Under the pieces are notes generated by a model. The model worked only from the letters and a program-made list of their open reading frames with translations. It was not told the origin of the DNA and ran no database searches. A DNA stretch of 64,000 nt from Anthoceros angustus (Eukaryota > Streptophyta > Anthocerotopsida > Anthocerotales > Anthocerotaceae), in NCBI GenBank assembly GCA_010909165.1, contig MU008182.1, positions 310,001 to 374,000 on the forward strand, in the 5' to 3' direction. Below, piece by piece: positions 33,436 through 43,741 of this stretch (positions are counted from its first letter, which is position 1; each line of letters opens with the position of its first letter). Made by a program: the position numbers and the translations under genes.

Positions 33436-34265
33436 GACTTGTGTGGACCGTCGGATTTTGAGAGATCAATCGTTGACTACACCCACTCACAACATCAGCC
33501 CCCTCAACAAGCAAGGCGCCCTCTAACTTCCCCTCTACAGCAGATGCACCACTTGCACTGCTCCAAAAATTCACCAACTCCTGACCTACAACGACACAAC
33601 ACAACTGTAGGCCATGCCTCAGCGGAAAGGAGTCCACCACAGGCGCCCAGGGACCCCCTGACCCACGCCGCGATTTTGTCCCCACCTCCTCCAACGATGG
33701 GAGCGCTTCTTGCTGCAGATTTGGGATTCGTCCCGTAGGCTCTGCCTTGGGCCTTCTGCTATTTCCTACACTCTAATCCTCTACTCAACATTCCACTCCT
33801 CCTCATCCTCAACGCTCAGCTCGACTCAACTCATCATCCTCCTACTCTAACCTCACTTCAAGCTCATTGGCCCCAACTCCCCCTTACGGCACAACTGGGG
33901 TCCACCTACAAGCCAGCAAGTTCTTCCTTGGGCCGGTTGCTTTGAGTTTGACACCAGACAGCGAGAACCTCTAGGGAGTCTTTCCCTGTAGTCTACCCTC
34001 AAGCCGAGAGTCCCTTGGGCATTGCCACACACCCAAAGCAAAGCAATTTCACAGCAACCATTCACAAGGGGAGCAACCCATCAAGGCGCCCGCAGGATCG
34101 AGCCCTCTACCAAGCACTCCGACCACCGCAAACTTCCTTTCTACCAGACACTGTGTTAGCTTTCAGTCGGCACGAAATTCCTTCACAAGGAGTAAAGGAC
34201 TCACGAGTTTGGAAGTGCAAGACGTGATACTTTACCTCTCAAAACTTGTCCTCTTATGTAGGACA
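33340..34265 (+). repeat. Dispersed repeat, copy 1 (3' part of Gag-like element)
   Basis: This stretch matches 61,547-62,520 in the same orientation. Shared words include TGGGTTTCGTCCCATGAGAC, CTCAACAAGCAAGGCGCC, ATTTGGGATTCGTCC, TCTACCCTCAAGCCGAGAG and CACACCCAAAGCAAAGCAAT. The left part overlaps the end of the Gag-like frame; the rest is non-coding. An LTR or 3' UTR of the family is the simplest reading. Confidence 0.65.
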
Positions 34266-34714
34266 TATATATACGGCCTCCCTTAGTCTAGACTCCCTCT
34301 TCCTTGATGGCTGCCAGCTACACAATTTAATATTTCTTGACCTTTCAAAAAGGCCTCATTAATACTTTCCTTGGAAACTTAACCCAACCGTTAGCAGGCC
34401 TTTAAATAATTCTTATCTACCTCACCCACTTGCAACCATCATAGCTTCCTCTTTAACACTCCTAGCTAACAATAGTCCTAGCTACAAGCAATCCTCCAAG
34501 GCGTCAACTGTGATCCTAAGAGAGCCAGTTGTCAAGTTTTTAAAAACCTTAGGGGAGACCTTACCCTTATCTTCCCCCCCACACACTCCTTATTACCATC
34601 CATTCTAGCTCAATGGGCTCAAGAGTAGAGCCCCTCTCGTCCTCCTTCGTGTTGAGGATATAGCTTACTGAGTTTGTTAAGATGGATATGACTATGCGTA
34701 AAAGATGTAGGTGA
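34266..34714. other. No recognised feature
   Basis: AT/CT-rich sequence between the dispersed repeat and the orphan Copia LTR piece. Nothing is recognisable on either strand. Confidence 0.3.
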
Positions 34715-35225
34715 TTGAGCTTACTATAAGTATATAGAAGTGGGTAAATGGGAAACATATACCCCCTATTGAGTAGAAAATGTGAGTGACACTTTTTAGG
34801 GTTTAAACAGGGGTGAGACCAGCTAGCTATAGGCCAAATGGCTTAGGCCAAATGGACACACATTTATAAGAACGCTGTGATTAAGCATTTTGAGCTTAGA
34901 TCAGTACTTAAATGGGGTGCCTAAAGGGAGTGGATGCCCTTGGTGCAAGTAGCTTAGGCACACCATGGTACAAGTTGTCAAGTACCAAGTCCCATGACGG
35001 AAATCCGTCCTTACTGGACTTAAGTAAAATTCTTCTTCTTCTTCTTCTTCTATAGCAAGTTCAGCTCTTTGACTATTGTCTTTGTGTTGTTTGCTCAAAG
35101 TTGCTCTTCATTTGTGTTTTAAGGCCTTGTATAGGTGGTCTTAGTTTTGCAATTCTGAACACTTGCTTTCTTGACACTTCTTACCCTCTTGAAGCATGGT
35201 TAGCTTCCAATCTCAACATTTCGCT
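34715..35225 (+). repeat. Orphan Copia LTR/leader with gag start (related to Copia-5)
   Basis: 34,715-34,830 and 35,046-35,220 are the reverse complement of 42,172-42,055 and 42,050-41,890, the 5' LTR/leader of Copia-5. At the right end an ATG at about 35,197 begins VSFQSQH, like the MASFQSQQ start of Copia-5 gag, but the frame is lost after about ten codons. The middle contains a (TTC)n run at 35,030-35,052 that is absent from the other copy. This is the left remnant of a second, plus-oriented element. Confidence 0.7.
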
Positions 35226-35418
35226 GGCCATCCATCCCCTAGTAAGATAGTTCTGACCCTCTTGGCCGCAGGCATGTCTTCCACACATGCTTTCCTTACC
35301 CTAGGGGAGGAGGGTTTCACCTCCTTAGCCCCTTGTTCTCCCACCACCTACCAGTGGCCTCCTTAGCACCTTGTTCTCCCACTAATTTACAGGGGCCTCC
35401 TTAGGCCTTGTTCTCCCA
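35226..35418. repeat. Short direct repeats around CTTGTTCTCCCAC
   Basis: The phrase CCTTGTTCTCCCAC followed by a CAGTGGCCTCCTTAG or CAGGGGCCTCCTTAG variant occurs three times between about 35,330 and 35,430. This is a small tandem amplification just before the end of the minus-strand frame to the right. Confidence 0.5.
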
Positions 35419-36189
35419 CTAATTTACCAGGGGCAGCAACCCCTGACCTTGCTTCCTCTGTAGGGGGAAAAGTATTGGCTTCCCCCATCGCCTCATTCCC
35501 CTTAGCAGCCCCTCTGACGGACCTACCCCGGGAGGTCCCCCACCTATGGTGGTAGGTAGGTCACCTACCACGATAGGTACCTTACCTACGTCGGTAGGTA
35601 CTCCAGCTACGGCAATAGGTGCCTGACCTACGTCGGTAGGTCTCATACCTTCGACGGTAGGTAAGCTCCCTACCGGTGCAATCACCCCCTTTCCTCGCCA
35701 TGCTGGGCAAGCGCCTATCACAAGGGCTCCCCTAGCTGCCCCTGTCCTTCCTTGCTGTACTTCCTCTTCCTCGGTAGCCTCCTCCCACTCGGACTCCTTG
35801 GAGTCCATGTCACTCTTAGCTTCTTCAAAGTCTAAGGATCCGGGTTGAATCGTCATAAGGGCCTCCCTGTCATCATCATGTGGCCCAAGCATCCTCCTCT
35901 TCACAATATTTTTAGCAATGAGCTTACACTCCAAACTACCACCATGCGCTTCATGAGCTTGGGTTTCCTTGGCCTTCAGAAACCCTTTACGGCATCCACA
36001 CCGGGCTTCTTTCGCAACCAACCTCATCCTTGCAGCTTGGCCCTTAGCAATCCCATAAGGAGAACAAACACCAAGATGCAAGAAAGAAAAAAGAAGATAA
36101 GAGGAGAAGAAGAAGACATGGGAGATTGCCCTTTGCCATGCTTTTAAGAACTCACTATCTACAACAAATAGAAAAGAAGAGATCATCAT
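35419..36189 (-). pseudogene. Gag-like fragment with acidic region and PT-x-VG repeats
   Basis: A 256-residue minus frame holds a basic region, then MTIQPGSLDFEEAKSDMD and the acidic SEWEEATEEEEV. It then carries a tract of about eight-residue units: SLPTVEG, MRPTDVG, QAPIAVA, GVPTDVG, KVPIVVG, DLPTTIG. The tract is encoded by TACC-N3-GTAGGT palindromes at 35,540-35,680. The same acidic motif (SDFDEAIGEMDS) lies at 63,960-64,000 next to PTSVG units, so the two are related. The hydrophobic N-terminal residues may lie upstream of the real start. Its orientation is opposite to the MVK frame at 32.8 kb, so it comes from an inverted or separate copy. Confidence 0.45.
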
Positions 36190-37557
36190 AGATTCTACAA
36201 TAGCTCAGCTAGAAGGCAAGAGGAATTCACCCAAGCACTAAGGAAACTAAGGACGCCCCCCACCCCCCCTCTAAGAAGAAATTCACTCTCAAAACCCAGC
36301 CAAGGCACACCAAGACCCGAGAAATTGGTAGCACAAGAAAAGAGAACACCAAGAGGAGATGGCGGCCTCACTCCTAAGATGGCACACACACAAGCAGAGG
36401 GCGCATACACAAGCTCTAGCTCACTCCCCCCTGTACTTTAAGACAACGCTCCAGTCTTCTCATGTGACAATTATAGCAACAGAGCTTGCCCAAATTGAAT
36501 CCTAAATTGCAGCCATGAAATTAAATGGTTATTGCAAGCATGCAGCCATATCCCATCCATTATTCCACACAGCCAGCCATAACTTCTAATTTCTATCGTA
36601 GCCATCAATGCCCACCATGAATCTAAGGCTTCTCCTCATCCATCTTGCACAAATTCAAGACCTTAGCTGGTTTGCACCAAGAAGGCTCTTAAGTCATTAA
36701 TCCTTCAGCTCCAGTGCAAGAAGAACATTCCCTGCATCTCCTTGGCCCTAGGCGCTCCCATAGAGACCATCTTGCCCAGCAAAACCCAAGGAAAAAGCTC
36801 AATCCTCAGCCTCCAAAACCCATGCGCCGGGCTGCGCCTACGACCCCCTACTAAGCACTCTCCCAATCAGCGCCTACGACCCTCTACTGAGCACTCTCCC
36901 AATGAACTCCCGTGTGTCTTCTGCAAATATGAGCTTATATTCCTCACACAAAAAGCACCCCATTTGAGCGCTGATCCGTCCTTAGAACGCTTAATTCTTG
37001 AGTTTTTACACTCCAATATCCAACACACCAAGTTCCCTTGTGCACATGCCTGCTAAATAAATTTTACTCATTCCCTATTGAACTCCTCACCAAGCTCCTT
37101 ACCAACATTTCTCCTTAGCGAACTCCTCCACCAACTCTCGTATTAGCCTACGTTGCTGCCCAACTCTTCTCGCGGCCACCACAACGGCATCCCTTCACAT
37201 CTACTTGCAGCCCTACTACAAATTCCGCCTTCATGATGCACACCCTGTTGCGATTCCTTCACCATGTTGCAGCCCACCTGCAATACTGCCTTCTTGTGGC
37301 TGTGTTACACCTCCATCTTGCAGCCCAGCTGCAAATTTAGCTTGCCATGAGCGCTCTACCACGACCTCTCCTAGTTTAGCACACGGTCCTATCATGCCAT
37401 CCTCACATCGTTACTCTACTGCAAGCACTTCCACATGCTTCGGCACCACCATGGCCTCCTCTTGCAAATGATTAGCATTCGGTGCACCATAACTTCAGCT
37501 TTCTTCCCTGTCTTCTTTATCCTTTGCCTTGTGGCCTTCATCCTCCTGCAACATGTG
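36190..37557. other. No gene recognised
   Basis: Open frames at 36,742-37,056 and 37,205-37,471 are Pro/Ser/Cys-rich with no recognisable domain. A roughly 42-bp direct repeat around GCGCCTACGACC..TACT.AGCACTCTCCCAAT lies at about 36,834-36,902. TTGCAGCCC words recur near 37,206, 37,265 and 37,318. Probably decayed retroelement non-coding sequence. Confidence 0.3.
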
Positions 37558-37848
37558 CTAGGCACTCTCCAATTCCCCTTCCTTCACCCCCAAACTACGG
37601 CGGGTCTCTCTTAAAACATCTTGGACACTCCCTCCTTGCTTGGCATGGCCCCTTGGTGTCCATACCATAGTAGGTATGGTACCTACCCTCATAGGTGCAG
37701 CACCTACCATGGTAGGTATCGTACCTACCATGGTAGGTTCCACCCTACCAACCACTTCTTTGCCCTCACATCTTATGTTCCTGGAGCCTCTCCTTGGGAC
37801 TCCCTTGAGCGTGTTGCCTCTTCTGTTTGGTGCAAGTTGACATAACAT
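37558..37848 (-). pseudogene. PT-x-VG repeat fragment of the Gag-like family
   Basis: The minus frame contains VEPTMVGTIPTMVGAAPMRVG followed by TIPTMV, three to four units of an eight-residue repeat. It is encoded by ACCTACCATGGTAGGT-type palindromes at about 37,660-37,740. It is flanked by basic residues (NRRG, RRGSR). There is no other recognisable domain, and it is too short to place within the full protein. Confidence 0.45.
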
Positions 37849-38329
37849 TCCTCAATCAACTCTAAATTCGAATAAGCCCAAATCTCTACCATACACCCAA
37901 TCTAGCTGAATATTCTCCTCCGCTGTCCAAGGCCTAAAATCTGCAAGGTCCTTTAAGGTAATTGCCCTGCAAAGCATGTGAATTGTGGCATATCTAGCTT
38001 CCATCCTTCAGGGTGTGGAGTTCCAACCTTAGGCTTCTGACCTTTGCCTGCCCTGCTCTCCTTTGTGGGTGGCTTGGTCTTACTGGCCGCCTCCTTTCCT
38101 TCACTTTGGAAGGCCTTTTCATGGCTTTCTTGTTGAGCTCTTGCACAAAGTTGAGAAAAAGGGTCACTTCTCCTGCAACTCTTACACTACTTGCCAGATT
38201 CCTACTACGGTAGTTGACCTTCCTCCCTTACGGTTTTCACACACAATCCACGGCCTTGACCTCGCCCTTGCTCACAATTCTCCTTGCTCCTTCAACCTTG
38301 CCTTCCTAAGCACCAACTCCACCTGCTGT
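37849..38329. other. No recognised feature
   Basis: Open frames here (for example 38,013-38,213) show no domain. A short segment around 37,850-37,900 reads, in reverse complement relative to 33,060-33,110, like the W-V-Y-G region of the Gag-like family (CCATACACCC, CCAAATCTC). A small inverted scrap of that family may therefore be present. Confidence 0.3.
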
Positions 38330-38580
38330 ATAATAACTAACCACCTAAATAACTACTAAGAAAACTACTTAGTGCCCTAGGTATAAAATAATGTTTAACT
38401 AAAGGTGCCCTAGTGAATAGTGCCATAAACCTACTATATTTTATCACTCCCACTCACTATGAATTGAGGGTGATTAAGTAGAGTGCTTTTCTGGCTTCAA
38501 AATGAGCCAAATAGGCATAAAATTGAAAACTAGTTTTAAGGTAAAACTAACTTGAAAGCATAAGGCAAATAAGGTAAATA
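38330..38580 (+). repeat. LTR-like fragment, copy 3
   Basis: It shares ACTACTTAGTGCCCTA, GGTGCCCTAGTGAA and TATCACTCCCACTCACTATGAA with 17,340-17,480 and, inverted, with 20,690-20,850. It abuts the 3' end of Copia-5 pol in opposite orientation, so it need not be that element's own LTR. Confidence 0.6.
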
Positions 38581-38582
38581 AT

Positions 38583-39726
38583 CTAAACCCCGAATTGGGG
38601 GTTTAGATCTGGGCCCACTGCTTGTCTATAAGGAATGTTCTTCATCTCCTCCTCCTTGTGATTGCTTGCAGGACATTGGTCTTTGCTAAGCCTTATATCT
38701 AAACAGAGAAACGTTGCAATTGGCCTGCAATCAGTCATTCCAAAACGATCCAAGAGTTCCTCAATGTACTTGAGTTGTCCAAGCTTGATTGTTCTCCTCA
38801 CCCTGTCTCTAACCACTTGAATGCCAAGGCAATAGTTGAGCTCCCCCAAGTCCTTCATTTCAAATTGTCTTGACAACATCTCCTTTACCTCATTGATGGC
38901 ATCTATAGATGCGCTCAACAAAATGAGGTCATCCACGTATATGGCTAGAATAATCATAGATTGGAGAACTTTGGATATGTAGATGCTCTCATCAGATGTG
39001 CATTGTTGAAATCCTTGCTCCTTTAAGAAGGCATTGATCTTCTCATACCAAGCTCTAGACCCTTGCTTCAATCCATAGAGAGCTTTCTTCAATTTGCACA
39101 CCAAACTCTCATTGCCTTTTTCGATATACCCTTCAGGTTGCTCCATATAAATGTCTTCCTCCAATCTCCATTGAGAAATGCAGTTTTACATCCATTTGAT
39201 GAATCTCCAAATCATCAATTGCTCCCACCAAGTAAAGTCCTTATTGACACAAATTTGGCCACTGGAGCAAAGGTCTCATTGTAATCGATGCCTTGTTCTT
39301 GGCTATATCCCTTCACCACCAATCTTGCCTTATATCTCTCAATCGACCATTAGAATCTCTCTTGATTCTAAACACCCATTTGCTCCCAATAGCATTCCTT
39401 CCTGCAGGCAAGGAGGTTAACACCCAAGTGTCATTCTTCTTCAACGACTTCATCTCATCATCCATAGCTTCTTTCCATTGCTTTGCATCCTTTCCTTGTA
39501 GTGCTTCAGCTATCGTTCTTGGTTCCCTCCCATATTCCATAGCAATGGATGCAAACTCTGGTCCTTCTCTCCAATCTCTTGGTGGACGACGCTCCCTTGT
39601 TGGATATCTCCTCGGAGGAAGAATTTCTTCTCTCAAGGGTTCTTCCTCATTGTTTCCCTCGCTAGGGATCATTTCATTCCCATCAATCGGAATGACGTCT
39701 TTTCCAATTGGTTCTTGAGGTATCAC
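38583..39726 (-). pseudogene. Copia-5 reverse transcriptase
   Basis: Minus frames at 39,726-39,313 ([43 protein letters not shown]) and 39,164-38,583 (IYMEQPEGYIEKGNE, LYGLKQGSRAWYEK, catalytic YVDD in ILAIYVDDLILLSAS, DLGELNYCLGIQVVRD, IPYRQAVG) cover most of a Ty1/copia reverse transcriptase. The part between (39,178-39,310) is Copia-like but frameshifted. The frame is cut at 38,583, and RNase H is missing. Confidence 0.8.
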
Positions 39727-39764
39727 AACCTCATGAGCATCAACAATAGGAAATTTCTTGCTAT

Positions 39765-40701
39765 CTATAGTCTCCGCCTCATCAAAACCACATCTCTACT
39801 TATGATGATGCGCCTAGATGCCTTATCATACAATCTATAGGCCTTTCTATCAATATCATAGCCCACAAAAATGCACTCCAATGCCTTCCCTTCGAGCTTG
39901 CTCCTGACTTCTTTGGGTTTATGTGCAAAGGCTCTACACCCAAACACATGCAAGTGAGCAATAGAAGGCTTCCTCCCTAACCAGCATTCCTCCGGTGTCA
40001 TATCCTCTAGTGATGCACTTGCACTTCTATTAGTTAGGTAGACAGCAGTTGCAATGGCTTCCCCCCAAAACTCATAGCCCAATTGTTGATGATGAAGCAT
40101 GCTCCTAGCACATTCTACCAAAGTTCTATTTTTCCTTTCCGCAACTCCATTTTGCTGAGGAGTGTAAGGGGCCGAAAATTGTTGCATGATTCCGTGCTCC
40201 TTGCAAAAGTTTCAAATCCTTGGACATATACTCACCTCCATTGTCACTCCTTAAAACTTTTATCTTTCTACCAATTTGATTCTCCACAAGTGCTTTATAC
40301 TCCTTGAACTTGGATAGGGCATCCTTGGATTTGAGGAAGTAAACCTTGGTATACCTTGACTTGTCATCTGTGAAAGTGAGGAAATACTTGGCCCCTCCTA
40401 GAGATGTGGTCTTCATGGGGCCACAGATGTCTGAGTGAATCAAATCTAGCACATGGTTAGCTCTACTTCCTCCCTTTGGAAATGGAAATCGATGTTGCTT
40501 TCCCATCATGCAACCTCTACAAATACCTATATCTTCCTCCTCTCCAAGCTCAAGTCTTCTTACCATCTTTTTCTTCTCCATGAGCTTGATGTTTTGAACT
40601 CCAAGATGTCCCAATCGATGGTGCCACAATAGTAGCTTGTTGTTGTGCTCTTGTACCACATTTGCCTCCATTCTTGAGCTTGGCACCACAAGTACTCCCA
40701 C
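39765..40701 (-). pseudogene. Copia-5 integrase
   Basis: The frame at 40,701-40,126 carries the zinc-binding pre-integrase region (LLWHHRLGHLGVQN, CRGCMMGKQHR), the first catalytic Asp in LIHSDICGPM and the second in VLRSDNGGEYMSKD. A frameshift near 40,190 passes to the frame 40,187-39,765 with YTPQQNGVAERKNRTLVE (catalytic Glu region), FWGEAIATAVYLTNR and VFVGYDIDRKAYRLYD-like ends. The core domain is otherwise complete, so this copy is fairly young. Confidence 0.8.
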
Positions 40702-41911
40702 TTAAACAATACATCTTTCCAACCTTCACTCCTTGTGCTCTCACTTCTTCTTTTGCATTCGTGAAGGTCACTCCAGCTTCCTCAAATCTCACTCTCAACC
40801 CTTGAGAGGTAGCCGCGCTAACGGAGAAGAGGTTTTTGCTCAGGCCTGGCACATAGAGGACCTTCTTTAACATCCCAATAGGCCCTTTAGGAGTGGTCAT
40901 GGTTAGAAATACAACTCCTTCTCCCTCACATTTTTGAGAATTATCACCCAAGTAAATGTTAGTTGCAGGAGTGGGTTTGAAAGAGTGAAACCATTCACGC
41001 CTATTGGTCATATGCTCAAGCTCCCACGATATACCACCTGTCAGCTTCATTTGAGTGGTGATGTGTACTCACAAAGGCCTCATCAAAGTCTTCAGCATTG
41101 CTTTGAGGTCTTGCTTTCTCGTCCCTTTGCTTCTTGAAACAGTTCCTAATGTGTCCAACCTTGCCACAGTAGTTGCAAGTTATGTTGGACCTTCTATATC
41201 CTCCTACAGATTGAGAAGGACCTTCCCTAGCTTGATGGAACTTGAGTGTTCTTCCTGAGGCTTTTTGGCCACAAAAGCTGATTCCTCAGATATCTTCCCC
41301 TTTTCTCTTCTTTTTGTCTCTTCATGTAAGAGTCTGCTCACAAGAATCTCAAAAGTCAAAGTCTCTATTCTTGACTCCAAAGCCACGATCAAGTTGTTGT
41401 ATGACTCTGGAAGACTTGCAAGAAGAGTCATCACCAAGTCATCATCTGACACAGGGGCTCCAACAGCTGCTAATTGTTGTGACAAACTCCTCACTTTGTC
41501 TACATGCTCAATGACACTGTCATTCTCACCCATTTGAAGAGTGAAGAACCTTCTCCTCAAAAACAAGCGGTTCACAAGGCTCTTGTTCTAATACACGGCC
41601 TCCAGCTTTTGCCAAGCTTCCCTTGCAGTCATACAAGAAGTCACATGCATTAGTTGTGCATCTTCCAAATTGAAGCAAATGGTTGCAAAAGCTTTGCCTG
41701 CATTCTCGTCCCACTTGGATTGTCGCTCCACTTCTATAGGGCGCTGCTCAGTTCCTGACACTATCCCCCTCAAGCCTTTCTCGGCCAACAGCATCTGCAT
41801 CTTGAACTTCCACAAGTTAAAGCCGTTACCACCAAATTTAGAAATGACTTGTAGTGTCACCATGCCTTGGGTGTGTGGGCCCATAACCTGTTGAGATTGG
41901 AAGCTAGCCAT
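40702..41911 (-). pseudogene. Copia-5 gag and protease
   Basis: Gag starts at 41,911 with MASFQSQQ, continues with LWKFKMQMLLAEKGL and, after a stop at about 41,588, with FFTLQMGENDSVIEHVDKV and LLASLPESYNNLIVAL (41,575-41,204). A CCHC knuckle (CNYCGKVGHIRNC) is readable at about 41,142-41,180 in another frame. The protease frame (41,050-40,550) retains the C-terminal KVLYVPGLSKNLFSVS. The active-site D-S-G is gone: the DNA reads GGTATATCGTGGGAGC where the family has an Asp-Ser-Gly codon run. Confidence 0.75.
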
Positions 41912-42172
41912 GCTTCAAGAGGGTCAGAAGTGTCAAGAAAGCAAGTGTTCAGAATTGCAAAAGTAAGACCACCTAAACGAGGCCTTAAAACACAAACGAA
42001 GAGCAACTTTGAGCAAAAAACACAAAGATAATAGTCAAAGAGCTGAACCTACTATAGCTAGCTGGTCTCACCCCTTTTTAAACCCTAAAAAGTGTCACTC
42101 ACGTTTCCTACTCAATATGGGGTATATGTTTATCATTTACCCACTTCTATACACTTATAGTAAGCTCCACAT
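41912..42172 (-). repeat. Copia-5 leader and partial 5' LTR
   Basis: Upstream of the gag ATG (to the right) this stretch matches 34,715-34,830 and 35,046-35,196 in reverse complement. It is cut at about 42,172 by the start of the Ty3 element's LTR, so the Ty3 element probably inserted into, or truncated, the Copia-5 LTR. Confidence 0.65.
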
Positions 42173-42628
42173 CTAGTTTAGTAAGTTATGTGGTTAGTGG
42201 TAGTGAGGCTTAGTTTACAGCTTAAGAAAGGTAGTCTTCTTTAGGCTAATATTCAAGGAAATAAATAAGCCTCCCTAAATAAGGGATGAGTTGAGCTCTA
42301 GAGAGGATATCCTATCACTGGGGCCACACTCTTGTTGAGGATAGGACTTGGGAGCCTAGAGTGTGAGTGTGTCTAGAGGAGAGCTATGAGGAGGAGATTG
42401 AGGGAAGAGAGCTATGTACGAAGCTTAGGCAAGGGTAGGGAGCTCTCTCTGATCTCTCATGTATTCTTGTTGAATCTTGCTGCAGTAAAGAGCAGCAGTG
42501 GAGGTGTTGACTGCGAGTCATCCCGTGGAAGGATGGCAGGCTACTTGGAGGCCAAGTGCTGGTGTCTGGTGGTGTTGTTGCTTTTAAATGTGCACTTGTC
42601 CCACCTCGCAAGAAAAGGGGTGTTACCT
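42173..42628 (+). repeat. Ty3/gypsy 5' LTR
   Basis: This matches 46,248-46,780 and two further copies (to about 48,262). Shared words include AAGTTATGTGGTTAGTGGTA, CCTCCCTA.ATAAG, GGGCCACACTCTTGTTGAGG and GGAGCCTAGAG. It ends a few bases before a primer-binding site. The exact TG..CA ends are not evident, so boundaries are approximate. It is diverged from the 3' copies, which implies an old insertion. Confidence 0.65.
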
Positions 42629-42629
42629 G

Positions 42630-42641
42630 TGGTATCAGAGC
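42630..42641 (+). other. Primer-binding site complementary to initiator Met tRNA
   Basis: TGGTATCAGAGC is the standard plant LTR-retrotransposon primer site, complementary to the 3' end of tRNA-iMet. Its position right after the LTR-like segment fixes the element's 5' end and plus orientation. Confidence 0.8.
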
Positions 42642-42762
42642 TCAAGGTTGGAGCGTCTCTTAGCTAGGCCACTAGCTAAAGATGGCCGGTCCTGAAGAGC
42701 AAGGCAGACCGGAGAGGATAAGGTGGAAGAAAAGAAGGCTCATGTTGTCGAGACTGTAGTGA

Positions 42763-43200
42763 ATGAGCTATGCATATGTGGAGCCACTAACTCTTAGAAC
42801 AGCGCAGGTGGAAACCTTCGAGCCGAAAACCGTCATCATGCCAGAGGAGGAGCTTAAAAATACCTTGAGGAGAATGGAAGCACTGGAGCAAGATGTCAAA
42901 GGAGAAAGGAAGCTTGAAGAAGAAGAGAAAGATGACGTGGATAAGCTCTACAGATTTTATCGTGGACTTAAGAGGTGGGATCTAGATAGAATGCAAATGG
43001 CAAAACCTCTAACTTTGCAAGAGTTTGTAATAGCTACAGATGCAATACCAGATACACATCGTGCCAAGGAAGCACCACTGTCTACTAGAGGAACCAGTAG
43101 GGGTTGAGGCCGTGGAAGCCAAAGGACAATAGGCCCTCAATTTGGTGTGTGCTTCAATTGTGGAGAGCCGGGACACTTTGCAAAGGATTGTCTGCATGCT
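42763..43200 (+). pseudogene. Ty3 element gag remnant with zinc knuckle
   Basis: The plus frame at 42,763-43,107 encodes an acidic, Lys/Glu-rich segment (LRRMEALEQDVKGERK). It reads through one TGA at 43,105-43,107 into CFNCGEPGHFAKDC at 43,150-43,191, a canonical CCHC nucleic-acid-binding knuckle. The usual Gag capsid core is missing, so this is an internally deleted gag. Confidence 0.7.
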
Positions 43201-43369
43201 GGGAATTCCCAATTGAATGTGGCAGCCTCCAATATACTGACTCCGAGGCTTAGGATTCAAGAGCTTTCCTGCATATCCCAAAGGATGCCAGTGGCCACAT
43301 GTTGCAAAGACAGCATGTGGTGAGTCATCTAGTATCAAGGATGACACTCCTTTACAGGAAGGTGGAGCC

Positions 43370-43740
43370 CCTATGTATATACGTGGAATGATGAATGGCT
43401 TAGAAGTAGAGATGTTGTTGAACTATGAGGTCACCCACAATTTCATAACTTTTGGTAAGGCAAAGGAGCTTAGGCTAGAATGGGCTAGTATTTCCGCGCC
43501 ATATGGAATTTAACAAGCTAAAGGAACTCTGCAATTCTTGGGTGAATTGCATGGAGTGCTGTTGCAAATAGAAGCGTGGGAAGGACGTGTGAGTTTCAAA
43601 GTTGTGGATATGGATGACCATGATATCGTCTTAGATCTAGAGTGGATGAAATCCAATGAAGTGCGTGTAGATGTGAAGTCACGCACCATTGAGATATTGA
43701 ATAATGGGAAGCAGAGGGTGATTTGGGCTCTTCTTAGTTA
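43370..43740 (+). pseudogene. Ty3 element protease, active site lost
   Basis: The region reads NGLEVEMLLNYEVTHNFITFGKAKEL, then (43,538-43,741) VVDMDDHDIVLDLEWMKSNEV. In Ty3-type proteases the first stretch is LLDSGATHNFI. Here the catalytic Asp-Ser-Gly is Asn-Tyr-Glu, so the enzyme cannot be active. One stop lies between the two halves (near 43,511). Confidence 0.7.
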
Positions 43741-43741
43741 G

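Noticed and set aside
37205-37471. Small Cys/Pro/Ser-rich secreted peptide
   Set aside because: No signal peptide, irregular Cys spacing, and repeated TTGCAGCCC words suggest a non-coding repeat.
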